Notes: a model not told the origin generated them from the sequence alone. Shown: positions 45,662 to 55,304, counted from the first letter of the stretch. The stretch is 64,000 bases of DNA from Tritrichomonas musculus (GCA_039105265.1 JAPFFF010000099.1:1-64000); one strand, 5' to 3'. Program-made: numbers and translations.

Positions 45662-46435
45662 TTATGATTGCATTGTGGTTGTGAAATATTTGTTCACTGC
45701 TGTGTGAAAATCATTAAGGCATGACCTTTTGATGGTAATCCTGGTACCACCTACAGTGACATCATCCCCTTTGAACATAGCTTTGGCCATACGCTTGATA
45801 TCTTCATTCGGGGTCATTGCGATGGGTAGGTCATCAATAAATATCCAGCGCTTCTTCTTATCTTTATATATCCTACTGACCTGCCTCCATGAATGCTTGT
45901 TGCGACGAACGAGATGGAGTACCACAGAATCCTTATCTTTGGGAAGATCCTCAAGCCATATCATATATCGGTAGCTATTTTGGTGATCCTTGGGGACAGC
46001 CCTTGTAGTTAGGTCCTTGATTTTGTTATCCATCTGCTCGCGTTGCTTCTCGAACTGAGCATCCAAAAGCTGAGCAATATATATGGCATACTTTCGACTT
46101 GCCCAGCATGCAACATCATTGACCAGTAGTCGGTGAATGTATGTGCCTTGCAATTGGGAATTACCAATATTTACTCGATTTTGAACCAAATCCTCGGGAC
46201 AGCAATTTTGCTGTGCCGATAATTCATCGAGTATTTCATTGGTTTCAGCGAGTTGCCTCCATCGATAAGCCTGCTTCTTGGAATTGCATGCATTGAGAAT
46301 TGATTGCATCTGGTACATATCATCCTTAATGGAATGTATCAAACGGAGCTTCTCATTATACTGTATGAATTCATACTCATCATCGATTGGTTCGATAACA
46401 GCTGCCATTGGTGTGTTTGACCCAGTTGATTCCAT
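45662..46435 (-). CDS. KilA-N domain protein (B only)
   Basis: 257 residues. Residues about 45-125 fit a KilA-N DNA-binding domain: AYRWRQLAETNEILDELS, then LQGTYIHRLLVNDVACWAS and RKYAIYIAQLLDAQF, matching the family signature GTY(V/I)H..L...IA.W.S..FA..(V/I)..LLD. The C-terminal half (RYMIWLEDLPKDKDSV, RWIFIDDLPIAMTPNED) is a separate alpha/beta domain. KilA-N proteins occur in phages and large DNA viruses and are often regulators or DNA-binding effectors. No counterpart was seen in A. A GGGACAGCAA/TTGCTGTGCC hairpin lies inside the coding region at about 46198-46217. Confidence 0.78.
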   Translation of the reverse strand: MESTGSNTPMAAVIEPIDDEYEFIQYNEKLRLIHSIKDDMYQMQSILNACNSKKQAYRWRQLAETNEILDELSAQQNCCPEDLVQNRVNIGNSQLQGTYIHRLLVNDVACWASRKYAIYIAQLLDAQFEKQREQMDNKIKDLTTRAVPKDHQNSYRYMIWLEDLPKDKDSVVLHLVRRNKHSWRQVSRIYKDKKKRWIFIDDLPIAMTPNEDIKRMAKAMFKGDDVTVGGTRITIKRSCLNDFHTAVNKYFTTTMQS

Positions 46436-46511
46436 TTGGATTTCGATAAAAAATTGAGTTGCATTGCGAACTAGCTAGTTATTACATCATATGAAGTTGA
46501 GTCCAAAAATA
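46436..46511. other. Maverick B spacer ending at the pogo-like insertion
   Basis: Contains TTACATCATATGAAGTTGAGT (46481-46501), nearly repeated at 54911-54931 inside the right TIR region. TA at 46510-46511 is the left target duplication of the nested transposon. Confidence 0.6.
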
Positions 46512-46554
46512 TACCCAATGTGTCAACGTCATAAGGGAGTTTCCCCGATTGAAT
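46512..46554. repeat. Pogo-like transposon TIR (left)
   Basis: 43 bp, perfect inverted copy of 54345-54387: starts TACCCAATGTG, ends CCCCGATTGAAT. Confidence 0.95.
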
Positions 46555-47103
46555 GCAATTCAATTTTTTAAATTGATGGATTTTATCTCTCAAAAAATTT
46601 GTATTCATCTAATACAAAATATAAAAAATAAATTTCTGTATTCTAGTAAACATAAATATTTATATAAATTTAAATATATTTTTTAGATGTATTTATAATT
46701 TTATCAAAATATAATAATAATCTTATTATTTTATTGATATAAAGTTCTTTTTGATATCAATATGAATAAAAAACAATTGTATATTTATATTGATGAATAT
46801 TGAACTATTATTAAAATAAACAAAAATATGCTTTAAAATATATATTATTATTTATAATTATAATTTATATAAGTAAATTAAAATTTGCTATTTTGAGATA
46901 AAATTGTATGTTTCATAATTAATTGAATTATTTATCGATAGAAGAACGTTTATTTAAGATAAACTAAAGAAGTAAAAAACCTAATGAAGCACCAGTCGAG
47001 CTAGAAGGTACAGAATCAACCAAAGAATTAGAAGAACCAGAATGAATTTAGATTACTGATGGGCCAGAAGGAGCCGAGTTAGTAATATACGGTAGGCCAA
47101 TCC
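46555..47103. other. AT-rich flank inside the pogo-like transposon, with a decayed coding stretch
   Basis: AT-rich sequence to about 46970, then a short coding-like stretch (NEAPVELEGTESTKELEEPE) ending shortly before the 30-bp array. No start codon suits it. It may be the eroded N-terminal end of a gene whose body became the array. Confidence 0.4.
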
Positions 47104-47109
47104 TTGAAT

Positions 47110-49350
47110 CCGAAGATCACTGATAAAAGGAAGGACCCGAAGATCACTGATAAAGGGAAGGACTCGAAGATCACTGATAAAGGGAAGGACCCGAAGATCA
47201 CTGATAAAGGGAAGGACCCGAAGATCACTGATAAAAGAAAGGACTCGAAGATCACTGATAAAGGGAAGGACCCGAAGATCACTGATAAAGGGAAGGACCC
47301 AAAGATCACTGATAAAGGGAAGGACCCGAAGATCACTGATAAAAGAAAGCATCCGAAGATCACTGATAAAAGAAAGCATCCAAAGATCACTGATAAAAGA
47401 AAGGACTCGAAGATCACTGATAAAAGAAAGCATCCAAAGATCACTGATAAAAGAAAGGACTCGAAGATCACTGATAAAAGAAAGCATCCGAAGATCACTG
47501 ATAAAAGAAAGGACTCGAAGATCACTGATAAAAGAAAGCATCCAAAGATCACTGATAAAAGAAAGGACTCGAAGATCACTGATAAAGGGAAGGACCCGAA
47601 GATCACTGATAAAGGGAAGGACCCAAAGATCACTGATAAAGGGAAGGACCCGAAGATCACTGATAAAAGAAAGCATCCGAAGATCACTGATAAAAGAAAG
47701 CATCCGAAGATCACTGATAAAAGAAAGGACTCGAAGATCACTGATAAAGGGAAGGACCCGAAGATCACTGATAAAAGAAAGGACTCGAAGATCACTGATA
47801 AAGGGAAGGACCCGAAGATCACTGATAAAGGGAAGGACCCAAAGATCACTGATAAAGGGAAGGACCCGAAGATCACTGATAAAAGAAAGCATCCGAAGAT
47901 CACTGATAAAAGAAAGCATCCGAAGATCACTGATAAAAGAAAGGACTCGAAGATCACTGATAAAAGAAAGCATCCGAAGATCACTGATAAAAGAAAGCAT
48001 CCGAAGATCACTGATAAAAGAAAGGACTCGAAGATCACTGATAAAAGAAAGCATCCGAAGATCACTGATAAAAGAAAGCATCCAAAGATCACTGATAAAA
48101 GAAAGGACTCGAAGATCACTGATAAAAGAAAGCATCCAAAGATCACTGATAAAAGAAAGGACTCGAAGATCACTGATAAAAGAAAGCATCCGAAGATCAC
48201 TGATAAAAGAAAGCATCCAAAGATCACTGATAAAAGAAAGGACTCGAAGATCACTGATAAAAGAAAGCATCCAAAGATCACTGATAAAAGAAAGGACTCG
48301 AAGATCACTGATAAAAGAAAGCATCCGAAGATCACTGATAAAAGAAAGCATCCGAAGATCACTGATAAAAGAAAGGACTCGAAGATCACTGATAAAAGAA
48401 AGCATCCGAAGATCACTGATAAAAGAAAGCATCCAAAGATCACTGATAAAAGAAAGGACTCGAAGATCACTGATAAAAGAAAGCATCCGAAGATCACTGA
48501 TAAAAGAAAGCATCCAAAGATCACTGATAAAAGAAAGGACTCGAAGATCACTGATAAAAGAAAGCATCCAAAGATCACTGATAAAAGAAAGGACTCGAAG
48601 ATCACTGATAAAAGAAAGCATCCGAAGATCACTGATAAAAGAAAGCATCCAAAGATCACTGATAAAAGAAAGGACTCGAAGATCACTGATAAAAGAAAGC
48701 ATCCAAAGATCACTGATAAAAGAAAGGACTCGAAGATCACTGATAAAAGAAAGCATCCGAAGATCACTGATAAAAGAAAGGACTCGAAGATCACTGATAA
48801 AAGAAAGGACTCGAAGATCACTGATAAAAGAAAGCATCCAAAGATCACTGATAAAAGAAAGGACTCGAAGATCACTGATAAAAGAAAGCATCCAAAGATC
48901 ACTGATAAAAGAAAGGACTCGAAGATCACTGATAAAAGAAAGGACTCGAAGATCACTGATAAAAGAAAGCATCCGAAGATCACTGATAAAAGAAAGCATC
49001 CGAAGATCACTGATAAAAGAAAGCATCCGAAGATCACTGATAAAAGAAAGGACTCGAAGATCACTGATAAAAGAAAGGACTCGAAGATCACTGATAAAAG
49101 AAAGCATCCAAAGATCACTGATAAAAGAAAGGACTCGAAGATCACTGATAAAAGAAAGCATCCAAAGATCACTGATAAAAGAAAGGACTCGAAGATCACT
49201 GATAAAAGAAAGGACTCGAAGATCACTGATAAAAGAAAGCATCCGAAGATCACTGATAAAAGAAAGCATCCGAAGATCACTGATAAAAGAAAGCATCCGA
49301 AGATCACTGATAAAAGAAAGGACTCGAAGATCACTGATAAAAGAAAGCAT
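47110..49350 (+). repeat. 30-bp tandem array (about 75 copies)
   Basis: The unit is GATCACTGATAAAAGAAAG plus a variable GGACTCGAA, CATCC(G/A)AA or GGACCCGAA part, exactly 30 bp. Because the unit is a multiple of three, three long frames are open on the two strands. The plus-strand frame reads KITDKRKDS, KITDKRKHP or KITDKGKDP repeats but begins at a TTG, with no ATG. The three variants follow a loose higher-order order (DS-HP-HP-DS-HP runs). Whether any frame is translated cannot be told from sequence; I treat it as a minisatellite. Confidence 0.9.
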
Positions 49351-49442
49351 CTAAATTAAATAAAAAATAATTATTTAAAATTAAAAATATTTTTTATTAA
49401 AATTAAATAAATGTTTTTTCTCTCAAATTTATTTTTTAATTT

Positions 49443-52124
49443 TTATTCACTTTCTTCTGGTTCCCATTCATCATTGTATAAATCAATTTCTTCATCATCT
49501 GATAAAAGTTCATTCAATTTCGGTATATCCCAAGCTGATCTAATTGCATTTTCACTAAGTTCATTCCATACTTCTTTCATTTCATTTAAAATATTTTCCC
49601 ATCGTTTGTCATCTGATTGAATTTGCTTGTTTTTATCATTTGAAATAAGTTTTTTCTTTATAATACCATATAATCTTCTATCTAGAGGTTGATACAATCC
49701 TGTAGCACATGCAGGTACAAAAATAAGTTTAATCCCTAGTTTTTTGGCTTCCTCTTTTACGCTTTTTTCGATATGAGCTCTGTAAACATCAAGTATCAAA
49801 GCGAATGAAGTTTTCCCCATCATTTCATGCAGCCATTTTAAATATATTTTCATTACTGATGGAGTCATCCATCCGTTTTCTGAGTGAGTTATTAGCTCCT
49901 CTGAATTTTGATTGCCATATTTTTTTTCACATCTTTTGGTTTTTCCTTTGGATATGAGTCCTAGAGGAATTCTAATGTTTGGATCCATACATACTGTGCC
50001 AATAAAAGTCGTTCCTTCTTTTTGATTAAGATTTTCATCATTAACTCTTATTGTTTCTTGTCCTTTTAAGCCAACAACGCGTGTCTGAAGATTTCTGGTA
50101 GTAACAAATGTTTCATCCATATTAACAATTTTGTCTATTCCATATAATCTAACAGCATCAGCAATTTCAGTTAAGTATATGTCCACTTGTTTTTCATCAA
50201 TAATACCTCTACGTTCGTAATGAACCCTGCGATATGAAAGGCCATGGCGCATCATGTATCGAAAAACCCATGACTTACTTCTTTTAAATTCGGTAATATT
50301 ATAATTCTCTATCAATGCTTGTGGTTCATTTTTTGCCAAAGATAATAGATCAGATAATTTTTTTTCGAATTCAGGAATTATTATGTTCCCATCATCATCA
50401 AAAGGACGCTGCTTTTGATTAAGTGAATTGATTATTAAAGCTTTTGTTGCCAAACCTAATGGAGAGTAATACAAAGAGCGTGCCATTTCAGAAATCATGT
50501 TCAAAGTTACTAATCGATTGTTATCAAGTGATTGCTTGATGTTTTCAAATAATAAATCTTCTTGCTCACTTGTTAAAGCTGTATAAAAATGAGGATTATG
50601 TCTATACGTTTTGGCTTCATTTTTACACTCTATTATTTGCTGAATTCTAGTATCTTTTTTCTTTTTTAATTCCTTAAACTTATCTTTACATTGCTCTGCA
50701 TTTCTTCCAAATATGTAGCCTGATACTTTATCCCAAATTATTCTCTTTCTATTATCAAGAATTGTGCCATATGAACATCCATGCTTTAATACACAAATAA
50801 GAAGGTTTGTTTCTTCTTCACACCATCTTCCTTTCCTAATGTCACAATAATTAATATTTTTATTGTGTTCTAAAGCATATAACGAGTCTTCTTTGTGGCT
50901 GACAAACTCGGAATAAGCATCTTCATGAACTACATCAGACACACTTGATTTGATATTGTTACATGAAAAGGAGTACTTACATCTACTTGTAAATTCATCC
51001 TGTGTAACTGATTTCAAGAACGAAAACCTCTGTTCTAATTTGCTTTTTAATTCCACAATTGATATATGGCATGAATGGTATACTTTATACGCTATTTTAT
51101 AAAAGTCATCACAAAAGTAATTGATTTCTGATTGGCCACCATTAACAGGACCATAATTATATGCTGATTTAATGTTCGACTGCTGCATGCTCATCTGCGG
51201 AATGTTCGACTGATGTGCTTTCATCTGTGGAATGTTCGACTGATGTGCTTTCATCTGTGGAATGTTCGACTGATGTGCTTTCATCTGTGGAATGTTCGAC
51301 TGATGTGCTTTCATCTGTGGAATGTTCGACTGCTGCATGTTCATCTGTGGAATGTTCGACTGCTGCATGTTCATCTGTGGAATGTTCGACTGCTGCATGC
51401 TCATCTGTGGAATGTTCGACTGATGTGCTTTCATCTGCGGAATGTTCGACTGCTGCATGCTCATCTGTGGAATTTTCGACTGCTGCATGCTCATCTGTGG
51501 AATGTTCGACTGATGTGCTTTCATCTGCGGAATGTTCGACTGCTGCATGCTCATCTGTGGAATTTTCGAATGATGTGCTTTCATCTGTGGAATGTTCGAC
51601 TGATGTGCTTTCATCTGTGGAATGTTCGACTGATGTGCTTTCATCTGTGGAATGTTCGACTGATGTGCTTTCATCTGTGGAATGTTCGACTGCTGCATGT
51701 TCATCTGTGGAATGTTCGACTGCTGCATGTTCATCTGTGGAATGTTCGACTGCTGCATGCTCATCTGTGGAATGTTCGACTGATGTGCTTTCATCTGCGG
51801 AATGTTCGACTGCTGCATGCTCATCTGTGGAATGTTCGACTGATGTGCTTTCATCTGTGGAATGTTCGACTGCTGCATGTTCATCTGTGGAATGTTCGAC
51901 TGCTGCATGTTTATTGTTAGCGGGTTGTTGATATTTATGCCTTCTTGCGAAATCAATAATCTGACAATTTCAACATGGTTATATTTTGAAGCTTCAATCA
52001 ACGCTGTATTATTAAATAATAGAGATAAATTCCATAAATTAATGATTTTTTTAATAAAATAAAAAAAAATAAAAAGAAAGTTATTAGTGCTTTTAAATTC
52101 AAATGTTTTTGATGTTGATATCAA
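49443..52124 (-). CDS. DDE_1 (pogo/Tigger-like) transposase with N-terminal ankyrin and repeat region
   Basis: 893-codon frame. An ankyrin-like repeat (NNTALIEASKYNHVEIVRLL, about 38-65) is followed by about 25 copies of MQQSNIPQM(N/S) or KAHQSNIPQM (71-318), a Myb/SANT-like domain (GRWCEEETNLLICVLKHG...WDKVSGYIFGRNAEQCKDKF, about 420-490), an HTH/CENP-B-type region (about 530-640) and the DDE core: NMDET (Asp about 670), LILDVYRAH (about 778) and YQPLDRRLYG (about 812), i.e. Asp-Asp-Asp with about 34 residues between the last two. The frame opens at a TTG; the first in-frame ATG is at 51908, so the true start is uncertain. It cuts and pastes the element at TA. Confidence 0.85.
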   Translation of the reverse strand: MISTSKTFEFKSTNNFLFIFFYFIKKIINLWNLSLLFNNTALIEASKYNHVEIVRLLISQEGININNPLTINMQQSNIPQMNMQQSNIPQMKAHQSNIPQMSMQQSNIPQMKAHQSNIPQMSMQQSNIPQMNMQQSNIPQMNMQQSNIPQMKAHQSNIPQMKAHQSNIPQMKAHQSNIPQMKAHHSKIPQMSMQQSNIPQMKAHQSNIPQMSMQQSKIPQMSMQQSNIPQMKAHQSNIPQMSMQQSNIPQMNMQQSNIPQMNMQQSNIPQMKAHQSNIPQMKAHQSNIPQMKAHQSNIPQMKAHQSNIPQMSMQQSNIKSAYNYGPVNGGQSEINYFCDDFYKIAYKVYHSCHISIVELKSKLEQRFSFLKSVTQDEFTSRCKYSFSCNNIKSSVSDVVHEDAYSEFVSHKEDSLYALEHNKNINYCDIRKGRWCEEETNLLICVLKHGCSYGTILDNRKRIIWDKVSGYIFGRNAEQCKDKFKELKKKKDTRIQQIIECKNEAKTYRHNPHFYTALTSEQEDLLFENIKQSLDNNRLVTLNMISEMARSLYYSPLGLATKALIINSLNQKQRPFDDDGNIIIPEFEKKLSDLLSLAKNEPQALIENYNITEFKRSKSWVFRYMMRHGLSYRRVHYERRGIIDEKQVDIYLTEIADAVRLYGIDKIVNMDETFVTTRNLQTRVVGLKGQETIRVNDENLNQKEGTTFIGTVCMDPNIRIPLGLISKGKTKRCEKKYGNQNSEELITHSENGWMTPSVMKIYLKWLHEMMGKTSFALILDVYRAHIEKSVKEEAKKLGIKLIFVPACATGLYQPLDRRLYGIIKKKLISNDKNKQIQSDDKRWENILNEMKEVWNELSENAIRSAWDIPKLNELLSDDEEIDLYNDEWEPEESE
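51175..51912 (-). repeat. 30-bp in-frame array in the transposase gene (about 25 copies)
   Basis: Two alternating 30-bp unit types (TGCTGCATG(C/T)TCATCTG against TGATGTGCTTTCATCTG, each with GGAATGTTCGAC) encode MQQSNIPQM and KAHQSNIPQM. Like the other array in this transposon, the unit is 30 bp, but the sequences are unrelated. Confidence 0.9.
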
Positions 52125-52240
52125 TTCCTCTTTGAGATAGTAATAATCGAACTATTTTAATATGGCCTCTTTGTGCAGCTCTAATTAATACAGTATCATT
52201 AAATGCTCAAAAAAATCCCATTAATTTTTGAAGTTTATAA
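52125..52240 (-). pseudogene. Ankyrin-repeat remnant
   Basis: The minus strand reads NDTVLIRAAQRGHIKIVRLL then LSQRGIDINIKNI and stops. It lies between the transposase frame and the DUF3447-like gene, in a different frame from the start of the transposase ORF, and is a leftover repeat of an ankyrin gene. The same kind of repeat opens the transposase frame. Confidence 0.6.
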
Positions 52241-52310
52241 TTTCGTTAAAAAAGTAAATTTTTAATCAAATGAATGCTTTAAAAATCAAACATTTTTAAA
52301 TTATTAATTT

Positions 52311-53465
52311 TTAAATTATTTTAGCATTAATATCAATACTTTTCTCTTTCAAATAAAGCATGACAAGTGAGTGATAATCAAACTCGCATAAATAAAAAAA
52401 AATATTTTTGTATTTCATATCTGGAAAAAAACAATAATTGTGATATTCAGCAGCATATCGATAATGATTGTCATAAAAATTGCTTTCAATATTATATTGA
52501 AATTCTTTTTTATCAATTAAATTTAGAATTATTTCATTTGAAATGCTAATATGATGGCATTTAATCGATTCTTCAAGTATTGTTTCATATCTATTAAATG
52601 GTGGTAAAACATGGTTATTTTCAAGATCGTTAATTAGTTCAGAAGATCGACTATGAATTGAATAGCACCATATGTTTGATGCTAATTTAACTTTCCCATT
52701 GATTTGTATGTACTTGATGATATCATTCGATCCAAAAAAAGCTGCATATTCAATAAGTTTGATTCTATCTTTATCAATTAAAAATGGATTTGTTTCAAAA
52801 ATAGATTTAGGAATATAACCATCAAAAGATAATTTATTTTGGTTAATATAAGCATCAAATTCATTAACCTTATTCAATCGAATCAGTTCACATATATAGT
52901 TGTCATTTTCACCTTCTATTCTTTTCTCATAAAATTTTTCTGGAACATTTTTCATAATTTCTTGAATAAAATTAACATTTTTTAATTCTGAATTTGAATT
53001 TTTATATTTATTTATAAACTGTTCACAGAAAAATGGCTTAATCTCTGGCGAAAAATATTCTGCGTATTTCTTTTTAATAAATTCATCACATGTTAGCAGT
53101 GCTACGATATATTCGTCAATAATAATAATCTTTTCTTGGATAAGAAAAAGAAGTATCCGCTTGTTGTCTTTGAAAATTTCAAAAATTTCAGAATTTGTAA
53201 AATATTGTAACATATCTTTTTTGAAATGTGTCAAAACAACTTCTATTTTGTTAATGAATTTATAACCACGCTGATGATTGCATCCGATCTTATTTATTAA
53301 CTGAAAAACAGATTTTAATTGATATATATCCTTATTCATATTTTGTTCTGTGACTGTTTCAACAAAAACTTCATAATTTTCTTCAATATTGATTTCATCT
53401 TCAAGAAATTCAATAAGAATTTGCTGAATTCTTTTCATTTTTTCAACAAAATCATCAATATTCAT
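52311..53465 (-). CDS. DUF3447/ankyrin-type protein carried by the pogo-like transposon
   Basis: About 384 residues from the ATG at 53465 (MNIDDFVEKMKRIQQILIEF); the frame extends 17 codons further, but the shorter start fits the family. The N-terminal region (LEDEINIEENYEVFVETV, NKIGCNHQRGYKFINKIE) is the usual beginning of the very large trichomonad DUF3447/ankyrin family. Ankyrin-like segments follow (DRIKLIEYAAFFGSNDIIKYIQ), ending FDYHSLVMLYLKEKSIDINA. It is shorter than most family members, and repeats continue as remnants downstream, so it is probably a host-derived gene captured by the transposon and cut short. Confidence 0.65.
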   Translation of the reverse strand: MNIDDFVEKMKRIQQILIEFLEDEINIEENYEVFVETVTEQNMNKDIYQLKSVFQLINKIGCNHQRGYKFINKIEVVLTHFKKDMLQYFTNSEIFEIFKDNKRILLFLIQEKIIIIDEYIVALLTCDEFIKKKYAEYFSPEIKPFFCEQFINKYKNSNSELKNVNFIQEIMKNVPEKFYEKRIEGENDNYICELIRLNKVNEFDAYINQNKLSFDGYIPKSIFETNPFLIDKDRIKLIEYAAFFGSNDIIKYIQINGKVKLASNIWCYSIHSRSSELINDLENNHVLPPFNRYETILEESIKCHHISISNEIILNLIDKKEFQYNIESNFYDNHYRYAAEYHNYCFFPDMKYKNIFFYLCEFDYHSLVMLYLKEKSIDINAKII

Positions 53466-53516
53466 TCTATTCTTTAAAATGGTTTTATATTTACAAATAT
53501 TTATATGAGTTCTCAC

Positions 53517-54344
53517 AAAAAGTTGAATAACAAATATTTTCGAAAAAAAATAATATCTTATTGAATAACATATTTCTAAGTTATATGTATAAAAAAAATA
53601 ATTATTTAAGCCTAATTATATTTAAAAATATCATTTTTATTATTATATAACAAACTCAAGATTATATCAAATAATTAATCATTTGAAGAGATTTTTCTAA
53701 CCTAAATAGATAATACAACAATGTAATTCTTTATATTGTGTAGATGCATCATTACATATTTTTATCTAGCATTATTGCATTTTTGAGGAAATACTTGAAA
53801 TGATTTACCAAAACAAAAACTGAATTTTTGGTTTTCTTCCAATATCAATTTGTTATCTTATGCTGATTAACATTTAATGATTTGAATTTATCAAACGTGA
53901 AAAATGATGGAGAAATGTTGGCTAATATTTAGCAATTTCAATGAGATAAAAAAGTAAATCACAAATTTGATGCTTTATATCAAAACAATACACTTATAAA
54001 AACAATTTTTAATAGCAAAGTGTAGTTTTATTCTTAGAGGACATAAGTGATATTTGATCATTTATCAAAAAAGTTTTTTAGTAAAAAAAAGTTTTCAGTG
54101 AGAATAGTTGGTCTCAACATGAATATACCAAATCCACAAAAATCTTTTTGACATTTTGCAAAATGATTGAAAAAAAAACAATTTTTCTTCATATTTCACA
54201 AATTTTTTCTACTTCTTTCAAAAATATTGAGAGGGAAAAATTAATCGTTATTCAAAATTATTCAAATTTGAATTCAACAGAAATATTTAAATGAATTTAT
54301 TATTTTTACATATAGAAATATTGTGAAGAACGATCAGATTTATT
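53517..54344. other. AT-rich right flank of the pogo-like transposon
   Basis: About 830 bp of AT-rich DNA upstream of the DUF3447-type gene, with no frame or repeat I can support. Confidence 0.6.
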
Positions 54345-54387
54345 ATTCAATCGGGGAAACTCCCTTATGACGTTGACACATTGGGTA
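54345..54387. repeat. Pogo-like transposon TIR (right)
   Basis: Perfect 43-bp inverse of 46512-46554, followed by the TA duplication at 54388-54389. Confidence 0.95.
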
Positions 54388-54421
54388 TAATGGGAATACA
54401 TAAATGCGAATGCATAAATGC

Positions 54422-54724
54422 TCAAGCAAATTCATATGAGAATTCGAGTATTTTCAATAGCATCTTGATACGACTCAAATCGAGTTTCTTGCGATCATAG
54501 CTATCACCATCTATGATTTTGGCTCGAAGGGATTCCAAGTCGGTTTCAAAATTCGATATTGTGTCAATGAGATCGTCCATGAAATCATCGTCGTTGTGGT
54601 AGTCGAATGCAAGGGATTTCCATTGGGGGTATTTCTTGAGGATGACGTGTTCGAGGTAATCGAGTTTGACACCATTAGCTTCGACATTGGAGAGTTGTGG
54701 CATGGCAACAGTGGTTGAATTCAT
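54422..54724 (-). CDS. 100-residue acidic protein next to the right TIR (B)
   Basis: MNSTTVAMPQLSNVEANGVK, then KLDYLEHVILKKYPQWKSLA, DYHNDDDFMDDLIDTISNFE, and a helical C-terminus. It is the last B gene, reading inward from the right TIR, separated from the KilA-N gene only by the pogo-like insertion. The leader CGATTTTTTATCCAGTTAGAA resembles that of the KilA-N gene (CAATTTTTTATCGAAATCCAA), so both may share control. Function unknown. Confidence 0.6.
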   Translation of the reverse strand: MNSTTVAMPQLSNVEANGVKLDYLEHVILKKYPQWKSLAFDYHNDDDFMDDLIDTISNFETDLESLRAKIIDGDSYDRKKLDLSRIKMLLKILEFSYEFA

Positions 54725-54759
54725 TTCTAACTGGATAAAAAATCGAATTGGTTTGCGAA

Positions 54760-55304
54760 CCGCGTTATTTTTGGAATTTGTCTGTCATGGTCTGTCATGG
54801 TCTGTGTCGCCATCGGAACGTTCCATCAGTCAGTTCCATAGGTGGTTGGTAGGTGGTTGGTAGGTGGTTGGTAGGTTTTCGGTAAAGGGGTTGGTAGGTG
54901 GTAGATACTATTACATCATATGGAGTTGAGTCCAATAGCAAATCCCATAAAGTGAATTTTGGGACCCCCCTCTGGAAACCCTTTGCCGAAAATTCTAGAA
55001 GGTGGTTGGTAGGTGGTTGGTAGGTGGTTGGTAGGTGGTCCATATGCGGCCTATTTTCGGAATTTGTATGTGCCCGAATATAAGCGTTTTATAAGCGTTT
55101 TGGGGTAGGTTCACTATGGGCACAAAATGGGGAACTCTATGTGGCCCCCGAATATGGGTCCGAATGTGGGGTCAAATGCGGGTTCAAATATGGTGCTGTG
55201 GGTGTATGCTATCTTTGATATTTGGAAGGGGGCCAAAAAGGGGCCATTTAAAGCGTTTTAAGTGGGGATTTATCTGGTCCCGATTCGGAACACCCATCAC
55301 TACT
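54760..55304. repeat. Maverick B terminal inverted repeat (right), with internal TAGGTGGTTGG runs
   Basis: The outer 270 bp (55035-55304) are the inverse of the left end with a few differences and end ...CCCATCACTACT. Inside lies extra sequence not in the left TIR: two runs of TAGGTGGTTGG units (54839-54880, 55000-55038) around a unique 110-bp piece, then the inner TIR block again (GTCTGTGTCGCCATCGGAAC). Several small frames here are chance. Confidence 0.85.

Larger units (their letters stand above)
46512..54387. mobile_element. Pogo-like (Tc1/mariner superfamily) DNA transposon with ankyrin passenger sequence
   Basis: 7876 bp bounded by a perfect 43-bp TIR starting TACCCAATGTGTCAACGTCA and by TA duplications (46510-46511, 54388-54389). 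It encodes a DDE_1-type transposase (49443-52124, minus strand) and an ankyrin/DUF3447-type protein (52311-53465, minus strand), plus a 2.25-kb array of 30-bp units on the left side. Very AT-rich outside the arrays. Perfect TIRs suggest recent movement. It is unusually long for this superfamily. Confidence 0.9.
24004..55304. mobile_element. Maverick/Polinton B (GC-richer family), nested in Maverick A
   Basis: 31.3 kb with AG...CT ends and 6-bp TTCCAT duplications. It contains packaging ATPase, capsid, integrase, fibre, DxNGDxxDD, PolB, a KilA-N-like gene and several small genes, and itself hosts a 7.9-kb pogo-like transposon at 46512-54387. Without that insert it is about 23.4 kb. All element genes read open; it looks whole apart from the nested insert, which lies between genes. 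It is younger than the A copy it interrupts. Base composition is clearly richer in G and C than A. Confidence 0.95.

Noticed and set aside
47053-49350. Minus-strand 751- and 765-codon frames across the 30-bp array (FLLSVIFGS and LSFISDLRM repeats)
   Set aside because: They are open only because a stop-free 30-bp unit is repeated; no independent coding evidence exists.
51213-51931. Plus-strand frames of 235 and 238 codons (MCFHLWNVR and VECSTDVLSS repeats)
   Set aside because: These are shadows of the in-frame 30-bp array of the transposase gene on the other strand.
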